Assembly: GCA_039519185.1 (NCBI GenBank) | Contig: CM076849.1 | Coordinates: 30,768,609 to 30,832,608 of the forward strand | Direction: 5' to 3' | From: Astragalus membranaceus | Lineage: Eukaryota; Streptophyta; Magnoliopsida; Fabales; Fabaceae | Length of the DNA: 64,000 nucleotides | Shown: piece by piece, positions 12,639-23,107 of the stretch | Position numbering within the stretch: the first letter of the stretch is position 1 | Layout of the letters: each line of letters starts with the position of its first letter | Notes under the pieces: model-generated | Seen by the model: only the letters and a program-made list of their open reading frames with translations | Database searches by the model: none | What the model was told of the DNA's origin: nothing | Program-made: the position numbers and the translations under genes

Positions 12639-15600
12639 TGTAACATCCCCAATTTCGCTAATTTAATTATTTAAATTAGCAAGAGGTCAAGGTGATTAAT
12701 TAAGCATTTTTGATTAATTATGATATGGTGAGTTAATTGGGATTTTAAGCAAATAGGAGCACAGGGGTATTTTCGTCTTTTCCACACATTTATGAGTTTC
12801 GGCTAAACCATCATCCACAGAACATAACTATATGCAATATGTAATTATTGTATAAGTATTGTGTGATTAAAATTGACTTAAGAAGAAATTAAGGAAGTTT
12901 AAGCAAAATTTGGACATAGGGGCACTATGGTCATTACGCCCTTTTAGTGAATCTCAGCTGAACCATATCTCTCACTTTGCCACCTCTCATTGTTGCTGGA
13001 AATAGAAACTTGAAAGAGAGGAAAAGCTTGAGAGTGAGAGGGAGAAGAGAAGGAGGAGATGAGAGGGAGAGGAAAATTCTGATTCTTGATGCATGTTCAG
13101 TTGGAGACCATCATTGTTATTCATTTCTTCTCCTCTTGCTATTGATGCCACTTTCAACCTCTCATTCCTCTTCTGCCAGCGTCCACCATTGTTGAAGGTT
13201 GATGTTCCACCTTGATAAAACTTGAGGTTTTGCTTTGCATGTTGTTGTCCAAGCACAAAGAGTGAAGTTCCAAGCCTTATATATATATATATCCAAAGCA
13301 ACCCTAGCCTACATTACTAACCACATCTCGAATTATCCAGAAGATATGGATATGTTAGTTCAGTTTCGAGTGTTTTGGGTAGTTGATGGAGATGAACTTC
13401 GAAGTTGAGGTTGTAGTTGCAAGTGCAACACAAATTCTGGGTAAAAACAGTTTGGGGACCCTTCAGTGATTGCATCGTATCTCCCAGTACACAACTCCTA
13501 TGATCACGATTTTTGTCCCTCTGGAAACCAGACACAAAGATCTTCATTTTGGGCACAAGAACCATCGGATTCCAATTAGAAATGAAGAAGATATCGTATC
13601 CACAGTTCCAGTTGTGAATCAGCCACTGTCCTGGACCAGTCACCTTGTTTCGGGTGTATCTCCCAAGTTACTGGATGCATGCGTATGAACCTTTGACCAT
13701 CAGAAAGTAGACAAAATTATCTACAGAATGGGCACTGGTTTGAAGGGTTTTGGCCACAAATTGACCAAGATACACGTGTTACAAAACTGCTCACTGATTC
13801 TGGAAAACGGATGCGAAATTGGAAGTGTTAGTTCCTCAAATTTCGGATCGAATCGCCAAAGTTCGAGAGACGCCAATTCCGTAGTCAAGGAGGAAGTTCA
13901 GTAGCTGGATTTGTGATTGGTTGCTGTTCCGAAGTTCAGTTTCGAGTATCGGACGAGTTCGGTGCGAGTACGTGATTACGGGGATTGTTCGAGAGGTTAC
14001 GGTTCGTGAGGACGTGATTTCTCGCGAGGTCGTCAAATCGGTGAGTTCTATACTCGCTTAGGGATGTTTTGTTGTCGAGTCATGTTATTTTCTGAAATGA
14101 TATTATGGAAAATCCGCTTTGTGAAAACTTAACGAAAACGTTTTTATCGAAAAACGTAAAACGCATAATTGCTCGAATTGATTGGATTGTCGATTTATGA
14201 TATATATTGTTTGACTGTTAAATCGCTTTCGCTGGTCTGGAATAATGACTGTTATATTGGGATATCGATCGGAACGAAATTGGAATCGGAATGGAATGGA
14301 ATTTACTCATGAAAAGTCTGTTTTCTGGAAAACGGATGGAGACGCACGGATCGTGTGCCTCTGTGCACGGGTCGTGCGCCCCCATCTGATGTTACACGAA
14401 CTGAGTTTTTTTAAACACACACGGATCGTGCGCCTAGTCGCACGGGTCGTGTGTATCCTTCTGGAACTTTTATTCAACAACGCCCGGATCGTGCGCCTAG
14501 TCGCACGGGTCGTGCGTATCTTTCTGGAAATCTTTTACCATTTTGTTCAACAACGCACGGGTCGTGCGCCTACACGCACGGGTCGTGTGAGACCTTCTGA
14601 TCTTCAAATTCAAAGTACCTTTTTATCCATTCCGAATGATTCCAATCCTCTTCTAATCCATTCCCCAAGGTCCCCCAACAATGTAAAGATTGATATCATG
14701 GAGTTATTCATGTTTGATTGAAAACTTGGGTGTTATGAATGTGACGAAAACCGTACTTAGAGAACGCGTGAGAACACAAGTCAAGAAATGTTAACGGACC
14801 TTGAGTCCAATCATGTTAAGATACGAACTTCAAGTTCATCAAGTCATGTAAGCTAATTGATTGTAAGTCTAGAAAGACATAAAAACTCTCAATTCATGTA
14901 AACTCAAATCAAGTTACTTTCCCTCGGGGAAAGGTAGATGGTATACCTTGTGTATATCGAGGATGACGATCCTCCAGTTATTAGCATACCTAGTGGAGGG
15001 GAGTCATGAATCCAAAGCTAGGACCCTAGCATTATTCGAATAGAATTTCGGATTGGGGTTTCCGTAGATATTGGGCAATCAAGATTGTCTAGCATTATAT
15101 CTCGGGTTGTGCTAAGTTCAAGATAAAATATGATCCGTAGTCGCTCACTAGGGCTACATCAGGAAAGAAATCAGAAATGTAACTAGTAGTCGCTTTTTAG
15201 GGCTACAAGTTACGAGTAAACATCATGTATTCACGTGGTTGCTTCTTCGGGCCACGAGTTCAGATTTAAGTATAATAAACCTTTAGAGTTGGTCAGGGGT
15301 CTCGATAGGACTCACTGAGATAATGTTTATCTCACCCTTCATATTTGTGGTTTTTACAGAGAAACAGGGGAAGGCCAAGGCAACCAAGCACGGTTAGCTG
15401 GTGTGACTCGAGGAGTCCGGAAGTTTATGTTTCTTGCTTAGGCCCTTGTCCTTTTGTAGTACTTTTGATATCGGTTGTATAACTATCATGTATAAGTTAT
15501 AAATCGTTTCCGCTACTTTATGTTTTGATTATTGAACACCAGGATCATGTACAAGTCTTAAGTTTTGGAACTTAAGCATTTTCAGGAAGTTTATAAGGTT

Positions 15601-15733
15601 CAGAGAACCATTTGATATGTGTTATCGAAAGTTTTAGATGTGTTCAATATTTCAATAACAGGAAGTTACTCTGATGTATGCCATTTAGTGCATTTCGGTG
15701 ATTCTGCATGTTAGAATTTATCGGGGTGTTACA
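12639..15733 (+). mobile_element. Solo LTR (Ty3-type, TGTAACA...TGTTACA)
   Basis: The 3095-bp sequence starts TGTAACATCCCC and ends GGGGTGTTACA, an inverted-repeat pair typical of plant Ty3 (Tekay/Del-like) LTRs. It is bordered by a perfect 5-bp duplication, TATCA, at 12634-12638 and 15734-15738. No primer-binding site, polypurine tract or coding domain lies inside, so it is a solo LTR left by LTR-LTR recombination. It interrupts the RNase H domain of copia 1 and is therefore younger than that element. Confidence 0.88.
14343..14592 (+). repeat. Hairpin-forming tandem repeat inside the solo LTR
   Basis: Four diverged units contain paired CACGGATCGTGCGCC / GCACGGGTCGTGCG blocks, followed in most units by a CCTTCTGGAA-like spacer; the period is roughly 65-75 bp. 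Each block is nearly self-complementary (GCACG...CGTGC). Confidence 0.8.
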
Positions 15734-15891
15734 TATCACTTCCTGCGCGATCAAGTAAACAATGAGAAGCTGAATCTGGAATATTGCTGTTCGGAACTTC
15801 AAGTAGCTGATGCAATGACCAAGCCATTGCAAAAGGGAAGATTCGAATAACTGAGAACGATGCTTGGGATGATGTCACTCAGCAATGTGAA

Positions 15892-15902
15892 TTAGGAGGG
15901 AA
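15892..15902 (+). promoter_or_regulatory. Copia 1 polypurine tract
   Basis: TTAGGAGGGAA lies directly before the 3' LTR, the position of the plus-strand primer. Confidence 0.7.
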
Positions 15903-16165
15903 TATTGAGATATGCCTTGTAATTCTATTGCTTGTAATAATAGTAGGTGTAGTTAGTAACCTAGTCAAAATGAGCCAGTCGAATGGGCCAGGGCCTGTTT
16001 CATTGTATATATATACAAACGTCAGTAGCATGTAATTTGTACCCTACTTTTTTATGAAATTCATTGCAGCTTTTACTATTCTATTGATATTGCCCTATTC
16101 ATTCCTCTTGTCTCTTAGCGCCGCCACTTCCTTTTCTTCTCCCTTTCACGTGTTTATCCCCAACA
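15903..16165 (+). repeat. Copia 1, 3' LTR
   Basis: It is similar to 8241-8506 but with clustered substitutions near its middle (around 15965-15990), indicating an older insertion. Confidence 0.9.
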
Positions 16166-16262
16166 GGAATCATGGTGGTACTCCCGAATGGCTGGGAAAC
16201 TTTGTGATTGCTGCATATATTGCTTCTCTTGGTGTATCTCCTTTCATATGTCCATACTTCAG

Positions 16263-16919
16263 GTTTGTTTACTGAATAGCTACTTTGCAAGTAACACTGA
16301 AATTTTATTATTGTGGCAAAAAAAAGGTTTGACAAGTTACCAAGTCAATTGTACTACGGGTGCTCATGGTTGTTAAAATCCATAACCAAACCATAACCTT
16401 GAAGCACGTTGATCATGAGCAGAAGTGTTATTGTTATCATTAGCTGCTATTCCATTCATGCAGACCTCAATGCCATGGAATAGGAGAAGCAACCACCATG
16501 TTTTCCTTCATCTCTTAGACTTTTTCATTTCTAGCTTTATTCAAATTACTTGAAAATCTTTTACAACCTCCTGAACTATCAAAAGAAAAAGATCTTTTAC
16601 GAATGCATTCAGAAAAACATTTTCTAAATTCCATACTTTTCTTTATGTATGATCACATTTGGTTTTGCACTTCACTTTTTGCTTAAAAAAACATTTGCTT
16701 TAGTAGATGCATTTGGATTTGAAGACCAACTATGCTAGCACATCATTTCTGCTAAAAACGAAAACTCCTACAAAGGAAACCTATATGAAAAGTGCTAAGA
16801 AGGTACTAATGTGCAGAAATGCAGGATAAAAAAAAAAAACTCATCACAACTATTAACCTGTATCAAGTTAGGTGGCTTATATTTGTAGTATACTTTGCTT
16901 AGTTTAATCATTTATTAAT
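16263..16919. other. Intergenic DNA between copia 1 and copia 2
   Basis: AT-rich, with no gene or element recognised. If the exon ending at 16262 is real, this would be its intron and 3' neighbourhood. Confidence 0.4.
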
Positions 16920-17730
16920 TGTTGGAACATTGGTGTGAATTTAAAAAATTTACAAAGTCCCACATTGCTTGGACTAAGCACTTGAAGAGTGCTTATAAGT
17001 GGGAAGTTCACACCTTTGGGTTGGGGCTCAAGGGCTACTCAGTTTTGTGAACGGGCAAGCACGCACTCTAACTGACCACCACACACGCGCCGCCGCCGCC
17101 GTCTTGGGCTGTGAGGTGTAAAGTATTTTTTTTTTTGCGAAAATAATTAAACTTATATTTTATTTTTTTGGAACGTGCTTGTCCAGATTCATTGAACCGA
17201 CCAGATACGACGAACGTTATCTGATAGAGCTGTTGCGAATTGCGCTCCAAGTCAGTGGTTAACGATCTCGAAATTCGCGCAACAACTTGCGCATGAAGGC
17301 TCCGTTCCCATCTGAATTGCGCTCCAAGTCAGTTGTTAGTGGAGCCTAAAATCGTGCCTTGACTTGCGCACGAAGCAGTTACTGAAGCCTATAAAAAGCC
17401 TCTTCCCTCACTTGACGAAAAAAGATCTGAACGAAAACTCTCCTCCAAAATTCTCTTCTCTCTAAAATTCGTGAGTGGCCTACGAGCCATATTCTTCTTC
17501 TTCTTCTTTTCTAAGAGTGGCCTACGAGCCATATTGAGAGGTGTATATCTCGAGCGATTACTGACTGTGCAGTCTTAATCGTAACTGGGCTGTTTTATCC
17601 TGGGGGCGTCGTGGTTGATAGTCTGCTTGCACCATCGAGCAGTGCCACGAAACGTCTTAAAGAGAGCGACCTAGTCCGCGACTCATCCCAGTAATTTCTT
17701 CGGTATAATTTCGAAAACACTGAAACTACA
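16920..17730 (+). repeat. Copia 2, 5' LTR (811 bp)
   Basis: This is the longer of the two LTRs. It holds a block at about 17091-17281, starting GCCGCCGCC, that is missing from the 3' LTR; CGCGC occurs at both edges of the block. Confidence 0.93.
17390..17396 (+). promoter_or_regulatory. Copia 2 TATA box
   Basis: CCTATAAAAAGCC is a strong TATA element in the LTR. Transcription would start near 17420, placing the last ~300 bp of the LTR in R/U5. Confidence 0.6.
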
Positions 17731-17745
17731 ATTTTAAGACGTTTC
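17649..17745 (+). other. 13-nt complementary pair across the LTR/leader boundary (possible self-primer)
   Basis: GAAACGTCTTAAA at 17649-17661 in the LTR is the exact reverse complement of TTTAAGACGTTTC at 17733-17745, which begins 2 nt after the LTR, exactly where a primer-binding site should be. The 3' LTR keeps the same 13-mer at 22733-22745. The sequence is seen directly; the idea that it primes reverse transcription is inference. Confidence 0.6.
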
Positions 17746-17754
17746 CTTTCAACC

Positions 17755-20700
17755 ATGACTACCGAAGAGATTACTGGTCCCACTGTTTCCGACTTCAACA
17801 AACCATTTCGGTTTGAGGGATCCCACTTCAAGCATTGGCAACAAAAGATGCAATTTTTCTTAACTATGAAAAAAGTTGCTAATGTCTTGACTGATGAGAT
17901 TCCAGTAGTCGACGAAACAGCCGAACAGGAAGATCAGACTAAAACAGCCAAAGAGATATTGATTTGGAACGACAATGACTACCTCTGTAAGAACTTCATT
18001 CTTAATGGACTGAGTGATGATATTTATGATTATTACAGCTCTTGCAAGTCCGCTAAAGAAGTCTGGAATGCTCTGAAAAAGAAGTATGACACTGATGAAG
18101 CAGGCACTAAAAAATATGCTGTGAGCCGCTACCTCAACTTCAAGATGACAGATGATAAATCTGTAGAGACTCAGTCACATGAGATACAGAAAATAGCTCA
18201 TGAAATTGTCTCTGAAGGCATGGCCTTAGATGAACAATTTCAAGTAGCTGTTATTATTGACAAGCTTCCTCCTGCCTGGAAGGATTTCAAAAATTCTCTC
18301 AGGCACAAGACCAAAGAGTTCTCTTTGGAAAGTTTGATTACCCGACTCCGGATTGAGGAGGAATCTCGGAAACAAGATCAGAATGATGAAATCTTGTTTG
18401 TTTCGAACAAGAAACCAGGAGCGGTTCTGAAGCCAACTGGCAAACATTTCAAGAATCAGAACCGTAATCAGATTCAAAAGAACCGCAACCACAAGAATGG
18501 GAACCCTCCAAAGTCCCCAAATGCCAAACCTCAGCCACCACCACAACCAAAGAATGAAGCTGCTCTTCCATTCCTTTGTTACAAGTGTGGAAGACCAGGT
18601 CATATGGCACGCAAGTGTAGGAACGGGCCCAATCCTGCTCCGCAGGCTAACCTGACTGAAGAGCAGCACTTTACTGCTATGATTACTGAAATCAACATGG
18701 TTGGTGGATCTGATGTCTGGTGGAATGATACTGGCTCCTCTCGCCATGTATGCAATAACCGTGCTATGTTTAAAACATACAAGGCGGTTGATGATAAGAA
18801 AGTGTTGTTGGGCGACGCTCACACCACTACTGTTGCAGGTATTGGAGATGTTGAGCTGAAGTTCACTTCTGGAAAGACTCTAATCTTGAAGGACGTGATG
18901 CACACTCCAGAGATAAGGAAGAATCTAGTTTCTGGCTTCCTTCTGAATAAGGCAGGGTTTACTCAGACTATTGAGGGAGATTTGTATACCTTGACCAAAA
19001 ATGGTACTTTTGTAGGGAAAGGGTACGCCACTGATGGCATGTTCAAACTGAATGTTGAAGTTAATAAAGTTTTTCCTTCTGCGTATATGTTGTGTGATTT
19101 TAATATTTGGCACTCTCGTTTATGTCATGTCAATAAGCGCATTATTTCGAATATGAGCAATTTAGGGATAATTCCCAAACTATCGTTAACCGATTTTCAT
19201 AAATGCGAATTTTGTACTCAAGCCAAAATTACAAAGTCATCTCACAAATCCGTCATTAGAGAATCAGAGCCATTAGACTTAATATACTCTGATATTTGCG
19301 AACTAGACGGAACCTTGACCAGAAATGGTAAACGCTATTTTATCACATTTATTGACGATTGCTCAGACTACACTTTTGTGTACCTTATGAAAAATAAAAG
19401 TGAAGCGCTTGACATGTTCAAAATTTTTGTAAAGGAAATTGAAAATCAATTTGAGAAAAAAATAAAGCGTTTTCGAAGCGATAGAGGAACTGAGTATGAT
19501 TCCCAGTTGTTTAATGACTTTTATAAGTTGAATGGAATCATACATGAAACGACTGCACCATATTCACCTGAAATGAATGGTAAAGCAGAAAGGAAAAATA
19601 GAACCCTTACCGAATTGACAGTTGCGATTATGCTTAATTCGGGCGCTGCATCACACTGGTGGGGTGAAATTTTAATAACAGTATGCTATGTACTGAACAG
19701 AGTTCCTAAATCTAGGAATAAAATTTCTCCTTATGAATTGATAAAGAAAAGACAACCAAATGTGTCTTATTTCCGAACTTGGGGCTGTCTGGCCTATGTA
19801 AGGATCCCAGACCCAAAAAGAGTCAAACTTGCCAGTAGAGCCTATGAATGTGTATTCATTGGTTATGCAGTAAACAGCAAAGCATACAGATTCTATGACC
19901 TGAATGCAAAAGTAACCATCGAGTCAAACGATGTTGACTTTTATGAAAGTAAATTTCCCTTTAAATCAAGAAATAGTGGGGGCTCTGGAACTAGTAAGGT
20001 TCCTGTGCCTAGGAGCGTTGAAAACAACGTAGAAAGGGAAATAGAACCTAGAAGAAGTAAGAGAGCACGTGTTGCTAAAGACTATGGACCCGACTACACG
20101 GTCTATACACTAGAGGAGGATCCAACTAGCATTCACGAAGCTCTGTCTTCATTGGATGCTGACTTGTGGCAAGAAGCCATAAATGATGAGATGGATTCTC
20201 TAGAGTCTAACAAGACATGGCACTTGGTGGACTTGCCTCCTGGTTGCAAAACCATTGGTTGTAAATGGATTCTAAAAAGGAAGCTAAAACCTGATGGCAC
20301 TGTTGATAAGTACAAGGCTCGCCTTGTAGCCAAAGGTTTTAGACAAAGAGAGAACATAGATTTCTTCGATACATATTCGCCTGTTACCAGAATTACATCC
20401 ATAAGGGTACTAATTGCTCTGGCTTCTATTTATAACTTAGAAGTACACCAAATGGATGTAAAGACCGCTTTTTTTAAATGGCGAATTAGAAGAAGAAATC
20501 TATATGGAGCAACCTGAAGGTTTTGTAGTCCAAGGGCAAGAACACAAGGTCTGTAGGTTGGACAAGTCTCTGTATGGTCTCAAACAAGCTCCCAAACAAT
20601 GGCATGAGAAGTTCGATAACTTGATTATATCGAATGAGTTCAAAGTGAATGAAAGTGACAAATGCATTTATTACAAAACTGAGAATGACGTTTGCACTAT

Positions 20701-21663
20701 CATATGTCTCTATGTAGACGATCTACTCATATTTGGATCAAACATTCATGTCATAAATAAAGTGAAATCATTGTTGTGCAACAACTTTGATATGAAAGAC
20801 CTCGGAGAAGCTAATGTAATCCTCGAGATCAAGATCACTAGGTCCGAGAAAGGAATTTCCTTGGATCATTCTCATTATATTGAGAAGATCTTAAAGAAAT
20901 ACAATTATTTTGACTGTAAACCTGCATGTTCCCCCTATGATCCAAGTGTCAAACTCTTTAAGAACACTGGTGACAGTGTTAGACAAACGGAATATGCGAG
21001 CATCATTGGCAGCCTAAGGTATCCTACTGATTGTACTAGACCCGACATCGCCTATGTTGTGGGATTGCTATGCAGGTTTACTAGTCGACCTAGTATCGAG
21101 CATTGGCATGCTATTGAAAGAGTCATGAGATATCTTAAAAGAACCATGAATCTAGGATTACACTATCAGAGATTTCCAGCTGTACTTGAAGGGTACAGTG
21201 ACGCTGATTGGAACACTCTGTCAGATGATTCCAAAGCAACCAGTGGCTACATATTCAGTATAGCCGGTGGTGCCGTTTCCTGGAAATCTAAGAAACAGAC
21301 CATTTTGGCTCAGTCCACTATGGAGTCTGAAATGATAGCACTAGCGACAGCCAGTGAAGAAGCTAGCTGGTTAAGATGTCTACTAGCAAAGATTCCCTTA
21401 TGGGAAAAACCGATCCAGCCGTGTTGATCCACTGCGATAGTACCGCGGCTATTGCAAAAATAGAGAACCGTTATTACAACGGTAAGAAACGACAATTCCG
21501 TCGTAAGCACAGCACAGTTAGAGAGCTACTAACAAAAGGATCTGTGAGAGTGGATCACGTACGCACTGATCAGAACTTAGCCGATCCTTTGACGAAAGGA
21601 TTAGCCAGAGAGAAAGTCCAAAGTACATCTCAAAAGATGGGACTACTGCCTTTAGAACCATGA
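17755..21663 (+). pseudogene. Copia 2 gag-pol polyprotein, two frameshifts
   Basis: The frame starts at ATG 17755 (MTTEEITGP). Gag spans about the first 260 residues, with the zinc knuckle CYKCGRPGHMARKC at residues 275-288. The protease motif NDTGSSRH is near residue 325. Integrase follows, with SDICELDG, FRSDRGTEYDS and MNGKAERKNRT. RT begins at KTWHLVDLPPG and carries YVDDLL near 20713; RNase H has YSDADWNTLSDD. The frame breaks in the T/A run near 20470-20477 (the normal AFLNG-type motif is altered) and resumes in the frame of 20504-21427. A second shift near 21416 leads to the final segment, ending at TGA 21661-21663. Otherwise the protein is full length for copia. The frameshifts are probably mutations after a fairly recent insertion. 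Confidence 0.93.
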
Positions 21664-22178
21664 GTCACTCACAATGGCAACCCGACCCAAAAGACTGGAG
21701 ATCCCAAGAATTAGGTTCAATGGGTAATAACAAGTTGTGAAGTGACAGGAGATGAACATGCTATTAAAAGGAAATAAGCATGATTTCTGAAGCGATGTAA
21801 GGTTGAGATAATAGAAACTCTTAATGAGATCTATACTCCATGTGGAGTAGAGTACCTAGCTACAGGAGTACTCTTGATAGACTCACCTTTGTGAATGTGG
21901 AAGTGGGGCCGCTTCCTATGGCATTTTGGGCAGAAATTCCTAGAGCGTTCACTAAACTGGGATAGACGTGCAGGGCCATAAACGCACGGGCATATGAGAA
22001 TACACCTATGGAAAGGGCTGTGTGTGGTTTCGACGATTAGAGATAGAGTTCAAGACTACGAGTCACTCTTGTTGAATCTAAATCTTAACCGCTACGCAAG
22101 GTTCAAGTCGTACGACACCTCTGCTTATGCACAATCTTATGGAGGCGCTTGACGCTATTTCTGGAACTGTTTTAAATT
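21664..22178 (+). other. Copia 2 3' untranslated region
   Basis: Non-coding stretch between the pol stop and the polypurine tract, normal for the element; no extra gene seen. Confidence 0.7.
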
Positions 22179-22179
22179 C

Positions 22180-22190
22180 AAGTGGGGGAT
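22180..22190 (+). promoter_or_regulatory. Copia 2 polypurine tract
   Basis: CAAGTGGGGGAT directly precedes the TGTTGG start of the 3' LTR. Confidence 0.8.
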
Positions 22191-22815
22191 TGTTGGAACA
22201 TTGGTGTGAATTTAAAAAATTTACAAAGTCCCACATTGCTTGGACTAAGCACTTGAAGAGTGCTTATAAGTGGGAAGTTCACACCTTTGGGTTGGGGCCC
22301 AAGGGGTACCCAGTTTTGTGAACGGGCAAGCACGCACTCTAACTGACCACCACACACGCGCAACAACTTGCGCATGAAGGCTCCGTTCCCATCTGAATTG
22401 CGCTCCAAGTCAGTTGTTAGTGGAGCCTAAAATCGTGCCTTGACTTGCGCACGAAGCAGTTACTGAAGCATATAAAAAGCCTCTTCCCTCACTTGACGAA
22501 AAAAGATCTGAACGAAAACTCTCCTCCAAAATTCTCTTCTCTCTAAAATTCGTGAGTGGCCTACGAGCCATATTCTTCTTCTTCTTCTTTTTTAAGAGTG
22601 GCCTACGAGCCATATTGAGAGGTGTATATCTCGAGCGATTACTGACTGACTGTGCAGTCTTAATCGTAACTGGGCTGTTTTATCCTGGGGGCGTCGTGGT
22701 TGATAGTCTGCTTGCACCATCGAGCAGTGCCACGAAACGTCTTAAAGAGAGCGACCTAGTCCGCGACTCATCCCAGTAATTTCTTCGGTATAATTTCGAA
22801 AACACTGAAACTACA
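22191..22815 (+). repeat. Copia 2, 3' LTR (625 bp)
   Basis: Matches 16920-17730 with the internal deletion. It also carries a GACT duplication (CTGACTGACTG at about 22641) absent from the 5' copy. Confidence 0.93.
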
Positions 22816-22915
22816 TTAATTTTGCCAACATACTTTTGATTTCAAATTTCAGCGTGATCTGTTGGTGTTTCGTTTGTTCTTGGCTTCACCATTGCTACTC
22901 ATGTGAAAACCCATA

Positions 22916-23107
22916 GATTTCAAAGACTACTGGCCCAGCAATGACTTTGTTTGTGGATCCTTGCAGCCCAGTGATGACTACACGTGTGAGAACCCCATCC
23001 AATATGACTATAAAATTGATGATGATGATGATGTTCACTGCTCAACCCTCGATGATGATATACCTTCTCAACTTCACCAATGGTGTCTGACGCAACTTCG
23101 CTTTTAG
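22916..23107 (+). pseudogene. Possible terminal exon of an unidentified gene
   Basis: From a CATAG acceptor-like site, 63 codons stay open to TAG at 23105-23107: DFKDYWPSNDFVCGSLQPSD followed by an acidic stretch and a basic/hydrophobic end. Composition looks protein-like rather than random (no runs of rare codons, GC content higher than the surroundings). I do not recognise the family. It may be a last exon, a remnant, or chance. Confidence 0.25.

Larger units (their letters stand above)
8555..15895 (+). pseudogene. Copia 1 gag-pol polyprotein, broken
   Basis: The frame opens at ATG 8555 (MTARDNSGGG). Gag carries the zinc knuckle CYNCQQFGHYKNKC near 9337-9378. Protease has WYLDTGCSNH near 9733. 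The HHCC integrase region starts near HKRFGHL, with catalytic acidic residues in SDVCGPF, RTDGGGEY and HNGTAERKNRT. Reverse transcriptase has YVDDLL near 11828, and RNase H has YTDSDWSGDKSD. It would make the element's capsid and enzymes. Three breaks are visible: a frameshift in a T run near 8770-8777, a TGA at 10693-10695 in a position normally Trp, and the solo LTR at 12639-15733 inside RNase H. Coding resumes at 15739 (FLRDQVNN...) and ends near 15850, with another stop shortly before the 3' LTR. Confidence 0.9.
8241..16165 (+). mobile_element. Ty1-copia LTR retrotransposon 1
   Basis: LTRs of about 265 bp (8241-8506 and 15903-16165) flank a gag-pol region in the order gag, protease, integrase, reverse transcriptase, RNase H, which defines Ty1-copia. 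The flanks AGAAT (8236-8240) and GGAAT (16166-16170) are a target duplication with one mismatch. The LTR starts have decayed from the expected TGTTG to AATTG and TATTG; both LTRs end CCCCAACA. The LTRs differ at many sites, so this is an older insertion. A solo LTR (12639-15733) later landed in its RNase H region. Confidence 0.9.
8201..16262 (+). pseudogene. Exon of an unidentified membrane-protein-like gene, split by copia element 1
   Basis: If copia element 1 and one copy of its target duplication are ignored, the sequence from about 8201 (after a TTTTAG acceptor-like site) to 8240 joins 16171-16262 in one open frame. It reads DPIYISLLCKNHGGTPEWLG and then a hydrophobic stretch, NFVIAAYIASLGVSPFI, that could span a membrane. 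The frame ends at a CAG|GTTTG donor-like site at 16262/16263. I do not recognise the family. The continuity of the frame across the insertion and the flanking splice-like signals are the only evidence. It may be a real interrupted exon or an older gene remnant. Confidence 0.35.
16920..22815 (+). mobile_element. Ty1-copia LTR retrotransposon 2
   Basis: The LTRs at 16920-17730 and 22191-22815 start TGTTGGAACATTGG and end GAAACTACA. A perfect TTAAT duplication flanks the element (16915-16919 and 22816-22820). The interior has gag, protease, integrase, RT and RNase H in copia order, and a polypurine tract ends at 22190. The usual tRNA-Met primer-binding sequence is absent: only 24 nt separate the LTR from the gag ATG. 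The LTRs are nearly identical apart from a block of about 190 bp missing from the 3' copy. Confidence 0.95.

Noticed and set aside
14245..14721. 158-codon frame
   Set aside because: Lies in the hairpin repeats of the solo LTR; no known domain.
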